Assembly: GCF_014650695.1 (NCBI RefSeq)
Contig: NZ_BMVL01000018.1
Coordinates: 99,105-163,104, forward strand
Length of the DNA stretch: 64,000 bases
Direction of reading: 5' to 3'
Source of the DNA: Streptomyces avidinii
GTDB taxonomy: Bacteria > Actinomycetota > Actinomycetes > Streptomycetales > Streptomycetaceae
Part shown: positions 16,893-25,549 of the stretch, piece after piece
Position numbering within the stretch: position 1 is the stretch's first letter
Layout: every line of letters begins with the position of its first letter
Made by a program: the position numbers and the translations under genes
The notes under the pieces: generated by a model
What the model saw: only the letters and a program-made list of their open reading frames with translations
What the model was told of the DNA's origin: nothing
The model's database searches: none

Positions 16893-17339
16893 ATGACCGA
16901 CTATTCCCCTGACGCCACCGACTGGCGGATCCTCGAAGCCCTCCAGCGGGACGGGCGGGCCAGTTTCACGGAGCTCGCCCGCGCCGTGTCCATGTCCGCG
17001 AGCGCCGTCACCGAACGGGTCCGGCGGCTGGAGGAGACCGGGATCATCACCGGCTACACGGCGGTGGTGGATCCGGAGAAGCTCGGCAAGGCGATTCTCG
17101 CGCTGGTGCGGCTGCGCTACCCGCACGGCAACTACAAGCCGTTCCACGACTTCCTGGAGTCCACCTCCGAGATCCTGGAGGCCCATCACGTGACCGGCGA
17201 CGACTGCTTCGTCCTCAAGGTCGCGGCCCGCTCGATGGCGCACCTGGAGGAGGTCACGGGCCGGATCTCCGGCCTGGGACCGGTGACGACCAGCATCGTC
17301 TACTCCTCGCCGCTGCCCCGCAGGCCGCTCAGTCCGTGA
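16893..17339 (+). CDS. Lrp/AsnC-family transcriptional regulator
   Basis: A 148-residue feast/famine regulator. The N-terminal helix-turn-helix (about residues 8-58, DWRILEALQRDGRASFTELARAVSMSASAVTERVRRLEE) is followed by the AsnC/RAM effector domain (65-145, including HHVTGDDCFVLKVAARSMAHLE). Such proteins bind amino acids and act as octamers. It diverges from the rhodanese gene with an inverted repeat between, so that gene is the likely target. Its last 11 bases overlap the end of the convergent sbcC gene. Confidence 0.9.
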   Translation: MTDYSPDATDWRILEALQRDGRASFTELARAVSMSASAVTERVRRLEETGIITGYTAVVDPEKLGKAILALVRLRYPHGNYKPFHDFLESTSEILEAHHVTGDDCFVLKVAARSMAHLEEVTGRISGLGPVTTSIVYSSPLPRRPLSP

Positions 17340-20300
17340 GCGCCGCCGTGCGGTGGCGGACCACGGAGCCGCCGCGCTGCTTGACGATCTCCAGCTGGGC
17401 CTGGACCCGGGTCCGCAGGTCGGCGACGTGGCTGACGATGCCGACGCTGCGGTCCCGCTCGCGCAGCGAGTCCAGGACGTCCAGCACCTCGTCCAGGGAC
17501 TGGTCGTCGAGGCTGCCGAAGCCCTCGTCGATGAAGAGGGTGTCGAGCCGCATGCCGCCGGCCTCGTCGGTGACCACGTCCGCGAGCCCCAGGGCCAGGG
17601 CGAGCGAGGCGAAGAAGGTCTCGCCGCCCGACAGCGTGGCGGTGTCCCGCTCGCTGCCGGTCCACGAGTCGACCACGTGCAGCCCGAGGCCCGAGCGCCC
17701 CCGCCCGCTCGACCGGGTGTCGGAGTGCACGAGGGTGTAGCGGCCTCCGGACATGCGCAGCAGCCGTACGGTCGCGGCGGCGGCCACCTGCTCCAGGCGG
17801 GCGGCCAGTACGTAGGCCTCCAGGCGCATCTTGCGCTCGTTGTCGGCGGAGGTGCCCGCGGTGAGCCCGGCCAGCCGGGCGACCCGGTCGTAGGCCTCGC
17901 GCAGCGGTCCGAGGGCGTGCAGTTCCTGCTCGGCCTGCCGGGAGAGCCGGTCCAGTTCCGCGCAGCGCACCCGGGCCGCGTCGGCGGCCGATCCTGCCGT
18001 ACGAAGCTTCGCCGCGGCCGAGGCCGCGTACGCCTCGGCCGCATCCGGTGCGGCCGGAGGCAGGGCTGCCGCTTCGGCGGCGCCGGTCTCGCGGCGGCGG
18101 TCCGCCAGCAGGGCCTCCTCCGTCTGCCAGGCGTCCAGCCGGTGTTGGAGCGCGGTGCGTTCGTACTCGGGGAGCACCGCGTCGGCGGCGGCCTCGATGG
18201 TGTCGAAACCGGCCTTGAAGGCAGCGTCGGCGAGCTGGTCGTCGGCCTCCTTCAGCCGGGCGGCGGTGCTCTCGGCCCGCCGCAGCGAGGTGGCCGCGCC
18301 GGAGACCATGCGGACCCGGTCCTCCAGGGTCCGGGCGCGGGCCGCGACGGTGGGCGCGCCGTCCCGCACGAGGGCGAGTTCGGCCTCCAGCCCGGCCTGT
18401 TCGCGGTCCAGGGCCTCGCGCCGGGAGGCCCTGGCGGCGGCCCGGGTCTCGGCGCCCTGCCGGTCCGCGCTGCGCGCGGCGTGCTCCCGCTCGGCCCGGG
18501 CCAGCTGCTCACGGGCGGCGTGCAGACCGGCGGCCGAGGCGTGGGCGGCGGCATGGCGGGCGCTCAGGTCTGCGGTCAGGGCGAGGAGTTCGGCGGTGGT
18601 CGCCTCCCCGGCCGCGGCCGCGGCCTCGGCGCGGGCCTCCTGCGCGGCGGCCAGCCTGCGCTCGACGGCGGCCCTGGCCTGCTCGGCCCGTTCGAAGAGG
18701 CCGTGGGCGGCGTCCTCCGCCGCGCGGTCCACGTGTCCGGGGGCCGGGCGGGCCGGAGCGGGGTGCTCGGCGGACCCGCACACGGTGCATGCCTCCCCGA
18801 CCACCAGGGCCTCGGCGAGCTCGGCGGCGATTCCGCGCAGCCGGGCCTCCTTGAGCTCCAGCCAGCGCTCCCGGGCCGCGGCCGATTCCTCGCGCAGGGT
18901 GAGCAGTTCACCCGAGGCGCGCTCGGCCTCGGCATCGAGCTCGTCGCGTCGGCGGGCGGAGTTCAGCTGCATGCGGGCGGGTTCGAGCCGGCCGGCGAGC
19001 TGCTCGGCCAGGGTCGCGGCCTGCTGGGCGGCGTCCACCCGTTCCTGCAGCTCGGTCCGGGTCGCCTCCCAGCGCTCCAGCCACTCGGCGGACTCCTGGT
19101 GCTGATCCTCGGCGGCCCGGGACTCCCGTTCCAGGTCGGCGCGTTCGCGGCCGATCTCGGCGCTGCGCTGCTCGGCGCGCTGCGCCGCGCCCAGGGCACC
19201 GAGTGCCTCGCGCAGCCGCTGCTCGATGTCGGCGAGCTGCTCGGTCCCCGCTTCCTTCAGCGTGGGCGGAAGCTGCGCCCGGGCGGAGGTCTCGGCGTGC
19301 GCGGCGGCGAGGTGTGCGGCGGAGGCGGCGCCGCGCAGCTCCAGGGCGGGGGCCACCAGGGCGCCCCGCCGGGCCCGGTCCAGCAGGCCGCGCACCCGGT
19401 CCCGCTCGGGTTCGGCCTCGGCGAGCACGGCGGCCCGGCGGAGGGTCTCCGCGTGCCGGCGCTGCAGCCGGTCGAGCTCCCGGGCGTCCTCGGCGGCCCG
19501 CCGGGCGGCCGCGTGCCGGCTCTCGACGGCGGCCAGCGCGTACTCGGCGACGTCGAGGCGCTCGCGGGCCGCGCACCGGGCGACGGCCGCCCAGGCCCGG
19601 ACGGCCTCGGCGAGCCCGGGGTCCCCCGGCTGGTGTCCGGGCATGGGCCAGGCGCGCAGGTCCGCGCTGTCCCCGGCGGCCTGGGCGAGCCGCTGGGCGG
19701 TGTGGAGCACCTTCTCGTCGCCGGCCCGGACCTTCGCCTCGGCGGCCCGGCGGCGTTCGCCGAGCAGGGCCTCGACGGCCGCGAAGCGGCGGGTGTCGAA
19801 GAGCCGGCCGAGCAGGCGGCCGCGGGCCGCCTCGTCGGCGCGCAGGAACCGTGCGAACTCCCCCTGCGGCAGCAGCACGACCTGGCAGAACTGCTCGCGG
19901 CTCATGCCGAGCAGCTGCTCGATCTCCTCGCCGATCTCCTGGTGGGAGCGGCTGAGCGCGTCCCAGCCCTCGCCGGTGTGCTCGCGCAGCCAGCTCTGGG
20001 CCTTGTCCTTGGTGGTGCCCGTACCGCGCTTCTTCGGGCGCTCCTGCTCGGGGCGGCGGGTGATCTCCAGGCGGCGGCCGCCCGCGGTGAGTTCGAGGGT
20101 GACCTCGGTCGGAACGTGGGCGGCGGCGTGGTCGCTGCGCAGGCTGGTGCCGGGGGCCTGGCGGGGGCCGGGCACGGAGCCGTAGAGCGCGTAGCAGACG
20201 GCGTCGAGGACGGAGGTCTTCCCTGCGCCGGTCGGTCCGTGGAGCAGGAAGATCCCTGCGGCGGACAGCGCGTCGAAGTCGATCTCCTGGGGCTCGGCGA

Positions 20301-20340
20301 ACGGCCCGAACGCGGTGACGGCCAGCCGGTGCAGCCTCAT
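17329..20340 (-). CDS. sbcC: Exonuclease subunit SbcC (SMC-like ATPase)
   Basis: A 1003-residue DNA-repair ATPase, partner of SbcD in the Mre11-Rad50-like complex that opens hairpins and processes double-strand ends. Walker A is GPTGAGKTSVLDA near residue 35. Long Ala/Arg/Glu-rich coiled coils (about 180-800) flank a zinc hook with CTVCGS near the middle. The ABC signature LSGGETFFASLALALGLADVV and Walker B LFIDEGFGSLD are at the C-terminus. The ATG at 20340 overlaps the SbcD stop by 4 bp (ATGA). Longer upstream reading frames run through sbcD and are not used. Confidence 0.95.
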   Translation of the reverse strand: MRLHRLAVTAFGPFAEPQEIDFDALSAAGIFLLHGPTGAGKTSVLDAVCYALYGSVPGPRQAPGTSLRSDHAAAHVPTEVTLELTAGGRRLEITRRPEQERPKKRGTGTTKDKAQSWLREHTGEGWDALSRSHQEIGEEIEQLLGMSREQFCQVVLLPQGEFARFLRADEAARGRLLGRLFDTRRFAAVEALLGERRRAAEAKVRAGDEKVLHTAQRLAQAAGDSADLRAWPMPGHQPGDPGLAEAVRAWAAVARCAARERLDVAEYALAAVESRHAAARRAAEDARELDRLQRRHAETLRRAAVLAEAEPERDRVRGLLDRARRGALVAPALELRGAASAAHLAAAHAETSARAQLPPTLKEAGTEQLADIEQRLREALGALGAAQRAEQRSAEIGRERADLERESRAAEDQHQESAEWLERWEATRTELQERVDAAQQAATLAEQLAGRLEPARMQLNSARRRDELDAEAERASGELLTLREESAAARERWLELKEARLRGIAAELAEALVVGEACTVCGSAEHPAPARPAPGHVDRAAEDAAHGLFERAEQARAAVERRLAAAQEARAEAAAAAGEATTAELLALTADLSARHAAAHASAAGLHAAREQLARAEREHAARSADRQGAETRAAARASRREALDREQAGLEAELALVRDGAPTVAARARTLEDRVRMVSGAATSLRRAESTAARLKEADDQLADAAFKAGFDTIEAAADAVLPEYERTALQHRLDAWQTEEALLADRRRETGAAEAAALPPAAPDAAEAYAASAAAKLRTAGSAADAARVRCAELDRLSRQAEQELHALGPLREAYDRVARLAGLTAGTSADNERKMRLEAYVLAARLEQVAAAATVRLLRMSGGRYTLVHSDTRSSGRGRSGLGLHVVDSWTGSERDTATLSGGETFFASLALALGLADVVTDEAGGMRLDTLFIDEGFGSLDDQSLDEVLDVLDSLRERDRSVGIVSHVADLRTRVQAQLEIVKQRGGSVVRHRTAALTD

Positions 20341-21506
20341 CGGTGGGTCTCCCGGTGGCTGTCGTCGGCCCGTACGTCGTCGAAGGCGCCCTGGAGGACG
20401 GCCCGTTCGGCCTCGTCCGCGTGACCGCCGCCGCGCACGTGGGCGACGAAGTCCTCGGCGATCTCCTGGTCGGTGCGGCCGCGCAGCCGCTGGGCGTAGG
20501 AGGCGCCGGTCTCCTCCCGGCGGCCCTCGGGGTCGAAGGCGAGGGTGAGGGTGTGCGGGAAGCGGGCGGCGAGCCGGGCCATGGGGTCGTCGGGCCGGAC
20601 CGGGTCGGTGAGGGTCGCCTCGACCCAGGCGTCCTCGTGCTCCTGGTGCGCCGGGTCCTCCAGGAGGTGCTCCAGCCGTCCGCGGAGCCGGGCGAGGGCG
20701 CGCGGTACGGGGGTGTCGATGCGCTCGGCGGCGGCGATCTCGCCCTGGGCGCCCAGCTCGATCAGCCACATGGTCTTGCGGTGGTCGGCCTCGGAGAAGG
20801 AGTAGGCGAGCGGGGAACCGCTGTAGCGGACCCGTTCGTTGATGGTCTGGCAGCCGTGGAGGTGGCCGAGGGCGGCGTAGTCCACCCCGTCGAAGACGGA
20901 GGCGGGCACGGCCTCGACGCCGCCGACGGTGATGTCGCGTTCGCTGTCGCTGGCCTGCCCGCCCGTGACGAAGGCGTGCGCGAGGACGATCGAGCGGGTG
21001 CCGGGCGCACGGGCGGCCAGGTCGGCGCGGATCCGGTCCATGGCGGCGCCGAGGACCGCCTCGTGGCTCACCTTCTGCGCGCTGAACTCGTCCTTGACCA
21101 GGGCGGGCTCCAGGTACGGCAGGCCGTAGAGCGCCACGTCACCGTGTGCGTCGGCCAGTACGACGGGGTCGGCGCAGCCGGCGGGGTCGGTCCGCAGGTG
21201 GATCCCCGCCCGGTCGATCAGCCCGGCGCCGACGCCGAGCCGGCGCGCGGAGTCGTGGTTGCCGGAGATCATCACGGTGGGCACACCGAGATCGGCGAGG
21301 CGGTGCAGGGCGCGGTCGTACAGCTCCACGGCGGGCAGTGGGGGCACGGCCCGGTCGTAGACGTCACCGGCGACGAGTACGGCGTCGACCTCGTGCGCGC
21401 GGACGGTCTCGATGAGGTGGTCGATGAAGACCGCCTGGGCGCCGAGCAGGTTGACCCGGTGGAAGGCCCGGCCGAGGTGCCAGTCGGAGGTGTGCAGGAA
21501 CTTCAC
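20337..21506 (-). CDS. sbcD: Exonuclease subunit SbcD (Mre11-like nuclease)
   Basis: A 389-residue metallophosphoesterase nuclease of the SbcCD complex. Phosphoesterase motifs are HTSDWHLGR near the start, GDVYDRAVPP, SGNHDSARR, and LAHAFVTGG followed by ALGHLHGCQ. A C-terminal region interacts with SbcC in homologues. The GTG start at 21506 gives the canonical VKFLHTSDWHLG; six upstream codons are possible but lack support. The stop overlaps the sbcC start, so the subunits are translationally coupled. It is transcribed in the same direction as YigZ, 85 bp downstream of it. Confidence 0.95.
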   Translation of the reverse strand: MKFLHTSDWHLGRAFHRVNLLGAQAVFIDHLIETVRAHEVDAVLVAGDVYDRAVPPLPAVELYDRALHRLADLGVPTVMISGNHDSARRLGVGAGLIDRAGIHLRTDPAGCADPVVLADAHGDVALYGLPYLEPALVKDEFSAQKVSHEAVLGAAMDRIRADLAARAPGTRSIVLAHAFVTGGQASDSERDITVGGVEAVPASVFDGVDYAALGHLHGCQTINERVRYSGSPLAYSFSEADHRKTMWLIELGAQGEIAAAERIDTPVPRALARLRGRLEHLLEDPAHQEHEDAWVEATLTDPVRPDDPMARLAARFPHTLTLAFDPEGRREETGASYAQRLRGRTDQEIAEDFVAHVRGGGHADEAERAVLQGAFDDVRADDSHRETHR

Positions 21507-21591
21507 TCGCCGGCCCCGCCGCACATGCCGTCTCCCCCTGGTCGTCTCCCGCTCGCTGAACCCCTCTACGCTAACCCGTCCCGGGGGTCGC

Positions 21592-22218
21592 TCAGGGCGC
21601 GTACGTCTCCCCGCCGAGGGTGAGAGCGGCGCTGCCGGCCGTGGTGTCGGCGAGCCAGGCCTCGAAGGCGGGCAGGTCGGCCTCGGGGAGGGCGACCTCG
21701 ATCTCCACGGCGGACCCGTAACGCAGATCCACCACGGTCCGGCCGGTGGAGCGCAGGTCGTTCTGGGTCTTGCCGGCCCGCTGGTGGTCGACGGTGACGG
21801 TGGCCAGCCGGTAGCGGCGCCGGGTGACGGTGCCGAGCTCGTCGAGGGCCTCGCCGACGACCCCGCCGTAGGCCCTGATCAGGCCGCCGGCACCGAGTTT
21901 CACACCGCCGTAGTAACGGGTGACGACGGCCACCGCGTAGCGGACGTCGCGGCGCATGAGCATCTGCAGCATGGGCACCCCGGCGGTGCCGCCGGGCTCG
22001 CCGTCGTCGCTGGCCTTCTGGACGGACGCGTCGGCGCCGACGACGTAGGCGAAGCAGTTGTGGGTGGCGGTGGGGTGCTCCTTGCGGATGCGCGCGACGA
22101 AGTCCTGCGCCTCCTGCTCGGTCGCGGCGGGCGCGAGCGAGCACAGGAAGCGCGAGCGGTTGATCTCGGACTCGTGCACGCCCTCACGGGCCACCGTCAC
22201 GTACTGGTCTGCCTTCAC
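21592..22218 (-). CDS. YigZ/IMPACT-family protein
   Basis: A 208-residue protein with the IMPACT N-terminal fold (about residues 15-125: SRFLCSLAPA, HPTATHNCFAYVVG, DDGEPGGTAG, VTRYYGGVKLGAGGLIRAY) and the smaller YigZ C-terminal DUF1949 domain. Eukaryotic IMPACT regulates Gcn2; the bacterial role is unknown, with a suggested link to translation or proteolysis. The GTG start is preceded by TAGGGT at 22225-22230, six bases upstream, with no ribosome-binding site. Its promoter is back-to-back with that of the next gene. Confidence 0.9.
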   Translation of the reverse strand: MKADQYVTVAREGVHESEINRSRFLCSLAPAATEQEAQDFVARIRKEHPTATHNCFAYVVGADASVQKASDDGEPGGTAGVPMLQMLMRRDVRYAVAVVTRYYGGVKLGAGGLIRAYGGVVGEALDELGTVTRRRYRLATVTVDHQRAGKTQNDLRSTGRTVVDLRYGSAVEIEVALPEADLPAFEAWLADTTAGSAALTLGGETYAP

Positions 22219-22224
22219 CTCACC

Positions 22225-22252
22225 ACCCTAAGCCGTGGCGACGGGCTACCTT
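22225..22252. promoter_or_regulatory. Compact back-to-back leaderless promoters
   Basis: Only 41 bp separate the GTG of yigZ (22218) from the ATG of the zinc-ribbon gene (22260). TAGGGT (minus, 22225-22230) and TACCTT (plus, 22247-22252) are the candidate -10 boxes, six and seven bases from their starts. The -35 regions would overlap the opposing promoter. Confidence 0.5.
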
Positions 22253-22259
22253 GGCGGTC

Positions 22260-22535
22260 ATGAAACTGCGGGGGCGGAACTACCGGTACGTGGGCCCGCC
22301 CGAGCTGAGGGCACTCGCCCACCCGGGCACCGAGGGCCGACCCATCCTCTCGGTCGCGGACGCCCTCGACGCGGTCGGGATCGGCCTGCGCACGGGCGGC
22401 TTCACGCACGCGGTGGTCTTCCGGCGGTGCCCTGCCTGCGGGCAGCTGAACATCGTGCGGGACGGGGACTTCGTCTGTGTCTTCTGCGACGGGGCGCTGC
22501 CACCCGATTGGAACGTGGACCCGTCGCCCGCGTAG
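22260..22535 (+). CDS. Small zinc-ribbon-type protein
   Basis: A 91-residue protein of unknown function. Two CxxC pairs (CPACGQLNIV and CVFCDGALP) 17 residues apart form a likely zinc ribbon near the C-terminus. The N-terminal half (KLRGRNYRYVGPPELRAL) is basic and precedes a short helical segment. There is no signal peptide. The ATG at 22260 follows a leaderless-type -10 box. It diverges from yigZ and is followed 114 bp later by a CoA-binding protein. Nucleic-acid or protein binding is possible but not shown. Confidence 0.8.
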   Translation: MKLRGRNYRYVGPPELRALAHPGTEGRPILSVADALDAVGIGLRTGGFTHAVVFRRCPACGQLNIVRDGDFVCVFCDGALPPDWNVDPSPA

Positions 22536-22649
22536 CCGGCGGGGAATCGCACCCGGGTGTTTTCGGTTGATCCGGCTGAGCGCCGGTCCGACGCAGTGAG
22601 AAGCAGTGCACGGGGCCGGCGGGGACGAGAACATCAGGAGGCGGCACAC

Positions 22650-23054
22650 GTGTACGGCGACCCGGCAACCATCCGCAAGATCCTCACCGAGCTCGGCGAC
22701 ACCTGGGCCGTGGTGGGCCTCTCGAACAACCAGGACCGCGCGGCCTACGGGGTGGCGCGCGTGCTCCAGCGGTTCGGCAAGCGGGTGATCCCCGTGCACC
22801 CCAAGGCCGAGACCGTCCACGGTGAGCCCGGGTACGCCTCCCTGGCGGACATCCCGTTCAAGGTGGACGTGGTGGACGTCTTCGTGAACAGCGAGCTGGC
22901 CGGGCCGGTGGCGGACCAGGCTGTCGCCGTCGGCGCCGAGGCCGTCTGGTTCCAGCTCGGCGTGATCGACGAGGCCGCGTACGCCCGCACCCGCGAGGCC
23001 GGGCTGACGATGGTCATGGACCGCTGCCCCGCGATCGAGATCCCGGCGCTCTAG
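22650..23054 (+). CDS. CoA-binding domain protein
   Basis: A 134-residue single-domain Rossmann protein of the CoA_binding_2 family (YccU-like). WAVVGLSNNQDRAAYGVARVLQRFGKRVIPVHP is the nucleotide-binding strand-loop-helix, and EAVWFQLGVID is the later conserved strand. The domain is shared with acyl-CoA synthetase (NDP-forming) subunits, but no catalytic partner domain is present. The GTG start at 22650 has AGGAGG nine bases upstream. The stop overlaps the end of the convergent XRE gene by 4 bp. Confidence 0.88.
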   Translation: MYGDPATIRKILTELGDTWAVVGLSNNQDRAAYGVARVLQRFGKRVIPVHPKAETVHGEPGYASLADIPFKVDVVDVFVNSELAGPVADQAVAVGAEAVWFQLGVIDEAAYARTREAGLTMVMDRCPAIEIPAL

Positions 23055-23680
23055 GACGTCGGCGCGCCGGCGCCCGTGCCCCCGTGTGCATGCGCGGGCA
23101 CCGGCGCCGAGACCGGGGGAACCGACACCGCGAGGGTCATCTCCATCGGTACGGAGCCGTCGTTGCGGTAGGAATGCGCGAGGTTGGCCTCGAAGGTGGC
23201 CGCGGCTCCGGCCGGGACGCGGAACTCCTCCTCGCCGACCACCAGGGTCAGCTCCCCGACCGTGACGTGCAGCATCTCGATGGTGCCGGACGGGTGCGGG
23301 ACGGAGTCCGTCCCCTCGCCCGGCACCAGGTGCCAGGTCCACAGCTCCATCGGCCCCCGCTCGTCGGTGCCGATGAGCATCGTCGTCGAGCTGCCCGCCT
23401 CACTGGACCAGATCCGGACGACCTGGTCCGGGGGGACGACCCGGACCTGCGGGCCCCGGTCGTGGTCGAGGAGCGCGGAGATGCTGACGCCGAGCGCGTC
23501 GGCCAGCCGGACCGTGGTGCCGACGCTCGGGTTCGTACGGGCCTGCTCGATCTGGATGATCATCCCGCGGCTCACTCCCGCGCGAGCCGCCAGCGAGTCC
23601 AGGGTGAAGCCGCGCTCCCCGCGCCACCGCTTGAGGTTCCGGGCGAGCGCCTGGGTGAGCTGTTCGAGATCCGACACCAT
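23051..23680 (-). CDS. XRE-family regulator with C-terminal cupin
   Basis: A 209-residue regulator. The N-terminal helix-turn-helix (about residues 8-65: LARNLKRWRGERGFTLDSLAARAGVSRGMIIQIE) is joined to a cupin sensor domain (105-185, with HPSGTIEMLHVTVGELTLVVG and VPAGAAATF). Family members often repress an adjacent transporter or catabolic gene and bind small ligands through the cupin. The ATG at 23680 is close to an inverted repeat in the divergent promoter. The EamA transporter on the other side is the likely target. Confidence 0.9.
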   Translation of the reverse strand: MVSDLEQLTQALARNLKRWRGERGFTLDSLAARAGVSRGMIIQIEQARTNPSVGTTVRLADALGVSISALLDHDRGPQVRVVPPDQVVRIWSSEAGSSTTMLIGTDERGPMELWTWHLVPGEGTDSVPHPSGTIEMLHVTVGELTLVVGEEEFRVPAGAAATFEANLAHSYRNDGSVPMEMTLAVSVPPVSAPVPAHAHGGTGAGAPTS

Positions 23681-23684
23681 TCCG

Positions 23685-23717
23685 TCCAATATTTTGGATG
23701 ACAGAGTCCAACAGAGT
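23685..23717. promoter_or_regulatory. Probable operator of the XRE-cupin regulator
   Basis: TCCAA-TATT-TTGGA (23685-23698) is a perfect inverted repeat five bases from the regulator start. GTCCAA recurs at 23706-23711, and ACAGAGT occurs twice at 23701-23707 and 23711-23717. The cluster sits between the divergent regulator and EamA genes and suggests cooperative binding. Confidence 0.6.
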
Positions 23718-23782
23718 GCACTAACGTGTTCTGTATTCGATGCTGCACTCCACCGTTCACTGCACTGTACTGCGAGGCCCCC

Positions 23783-24649
23783 ATGACCGCGCTCTTCGCC
23801 CTGGCCACAGCCGTGCTGTGGGGGCTCGCCGACTTCGGCGGCGGGCTGCTGACCCGCCGGATCCCGGCGCTCACCGTGGTCGTCGTCTCGCAGATCGTCG
23901 CCGTCGTCGTGCTCGGCGCGGTGGTCCTGGGCACCGGCGCCTGGCGGGAGGCCGGGCCGCAGCTGTGGTTCGCGGTCGGCGCGGGCCTGGTCGGGCCGGT
24001 CGCCATGCTCAGCTTCTACAAGGCCCTGGCCCTCGGCCCGATGGGCGTGGTCTCCCCGCTGGGCTCCCTCGGCGTGGTCGTGCCCGTCACTGCCGGGCTG
24101 ATGCTGGGCGAACGGCCCGGCCTCGGCCAGTTCGCGGGGATCGCGGTGGCCGTCGTCGGCATCGTCCTCGCCGGTGGCCCCGAGCTGCGCGGCGCACCCG
24201 TACAGCGGCAGGCCGTCGTCCTCACCCTGGTCGCAGCCTTCGGCTTCGGCGCGGTGATGGCCCTGATCTCAGAGGCGTCCACCACCGTGACCGGGCTGTT
24301 CCTCGCGCTTTTCGTGCAGCGGGTCACCAATGTCACCGTCGGCGGCGCCGCCCTGTGGGCTCAGACCAGGCGCGGCATACCGGCCCTCCCTGCGGGCACG
24401 GGCCCGCGGGTCCTCCGGGGGCTGTTGCCCGCCCTGGCTTTCGTCGGCCTCGCAGACGTCGCGGCCAACGGCACCTACTCCATAGCCGCCCAGAACGGCC
24501 CGGTCACCATGGCCGCCGTCCTGTCCTCGCTCTACCCGGTGATCACCGCGCTCGCCGCCTTCGCCGTCCTCAAGGAACGACTGCGCACGGTCCAGGCGGC
24601 AGGCGCGGGCCTGGCCCTCGCCGGAACCGTGCTCCTCGCCGCCGGCTGA
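23783..24649 (+). CDS. EamA-family (DMT) transporter
   Basis: A 288-residue protein with about ten hydrophobic segments in two EamA repeats, typical of drug/metabolite exporters. The N-terminus TALFALATAVLWGLADFGGG and the C-terminal EamA end AVLKERLRTVQAAGAGLALA match the family layout. ATG at 23783 is used because it begins the first membrane helix; 19 more codons upstream lie in the promoter. It diverges from the XRE-cupin regulator and is probably induced by that regulator's ligand. The substrate is unknown. Confidence 0.88.
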   Translation: MTALFALATAVLWGLADFGGGLLTRRIPALTVVVVSQIVAVVVLGAVVLGTGAWREAGPQLWFAVGAGLVGPVAMLSFYKALALGPMGVVSPLGSLGVVVPVTAGLMLGERPGLGQFAGIAVAVVGIVLAGGPELRGAPVQRQAVVLTLVAAFGFGAVMALISEASTTVTGLFLALFVQRVTNVTVGGAALWAQTRRGIPALPAGTGPRVLRGLLPALAFVGLADVAANGTYSIAAQNGPVTMAAVLSSLYPVITALAAFAVLKERLRTVQAAGAGLALAGTVLLAAG

Positions 24650-24664
24650 CCCGCCGGACACTTC

Positions 24665-25411
24665 CTAGGCGTGCTCGGCCTCCGCCAGCTCCGCCAGGCC
24701 ACGCAGTTGCTCGGGCGTCATTCCGTGCGGGATCGGTACGGGCGCGGGCGTGCGCAGCGGCGGCTGCCAGCCCGTCTCCGGCTCCCAGCGCCGCACGATG
24801 CGCGCCGGCGCCCCCGCCACCACCGCATGGTCCGGCACCTCGCCCCGTACGACGGCCCCCGCCGCCACCACGACGTTGCGGCCGAGCCGCGCCCCCGGCA
24901 GGATCACCGCGCCGGTGCCGAGCCAGCACCCCGGGCCGATCTTCACCGGCTCGCTGCGCGGCCACTGCCGGCCTACGGGCTGGTGCGGGTCGTCGTAACT
25001 GTGGTTGGTGGACGTGATGTAGACCCCGGGACCGCAGAAGGTGTTCGAGTCGATGGTGATGCGGGCGTCGGCGATGACATGACTCCCGCGGCCGATGACC
25101 ACCCCGTCGCCGAGCACCAGCATCGGCTCGGAGCCCAGGTCGAGGTCCGGCATCATGCCGGCGGTGAGGGTGACCTGCTCGCCGATGATGCAGTGCGCAC
25201 CCAGGCGGATCCACCGCTCACCGAAGACCGTGCCCTGCGGGAAGGCGAGCCGGGTGCCGTCCCCGATCGCACCGAACCTGAGCCGCCCCGGGGTCTGCGC
25301 GGTGACCGCGCCGGCCTGCTGCATCCAGCGCCAGCCGGTGTGGACCACGCGGCTCGCCAGCCGGCGGCGCGCGGCCGTCAGAGATGAGAACGTGTTCTGT
25401 TTCTTCGGCAC
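24665..25411 (-). CDS. Hexapeptide-repeat acyltransferase
   Basis: A 248-residue left-handed beta-helix acyltransferase of the maltose/galactoside acetyltransferase type. Imperfect hexapeptide repeats run from about residue 60 to 205 (LGAHCIIGEQVTL, VLGDGVVIGRGSHVIADARI, LGRNVVVAAGAVVRGEV). The loop STNHSYDDPHQP holds the probable catalytic His. The sugar or other acceptor is unknown; related genes often modify exopolysaccharides or antibiotics. The GTG start follows TACCGT (25418-25423) by six bases with no ribosome-binding site, indicating leaderless translation. It converges on the EamA gene, 15 bp away. Confidence 0.87.
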   Translation of the reverse strand: MPKKQNTFSSLTAARRRLASRVVHTGWRWMQQAGAVTAQTPGRLRFGAIGDGTRLAFPQGTVFGERWIRLGAHCIIGEQVTLTAGMMPDLDLGSEPMLVLGDGVVIGRGSHVIADARITIDSNTFCGPGVYITSTNHSYDDPHQPVGRQWPRSEPVKIGPGCWLGTGAVILPGARLGRNVVVAAGAVVRGEVPDHAVVAGAPARIVRRWEPETGWQPPLRTPAPVPIPHGMTPEQLRGLAELAEAEHA

Positions 25412-25417
25412 CCGGCC

Positions 25418-25423
25418 ACGGTA
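25418..25423 (-). promoter_or_regulatory. -10 box of a leaderless promoter for the acyltransferase
   Basis: TACCGT on the minus strand lies six bases before the GTG at 25411; no Shine-Dalgarno sequence is present. Confidence 0.45.
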
Positions 25424-25549
25424 GTGCGCCGGGCCCCGGTCACCCCGGCCACACTCCTGTGATCTTCACCCCATCGCCGGTGCGGCGGGGCGCGTGGCCT
25501 ACGGTGCCGTTAGCGCGGCAACCGGACGACGGACGCAGAGGAAGAGAAC

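Noticed and set aside
17353..20424. A 1023-codon plus-strand open frame opposite sbcC
   Set aside because: It mirrors the sbcC gene; its composition is Gly/Arg/Pro-rich with no family motifs. GC-rich codons make antisense frames long by chance.
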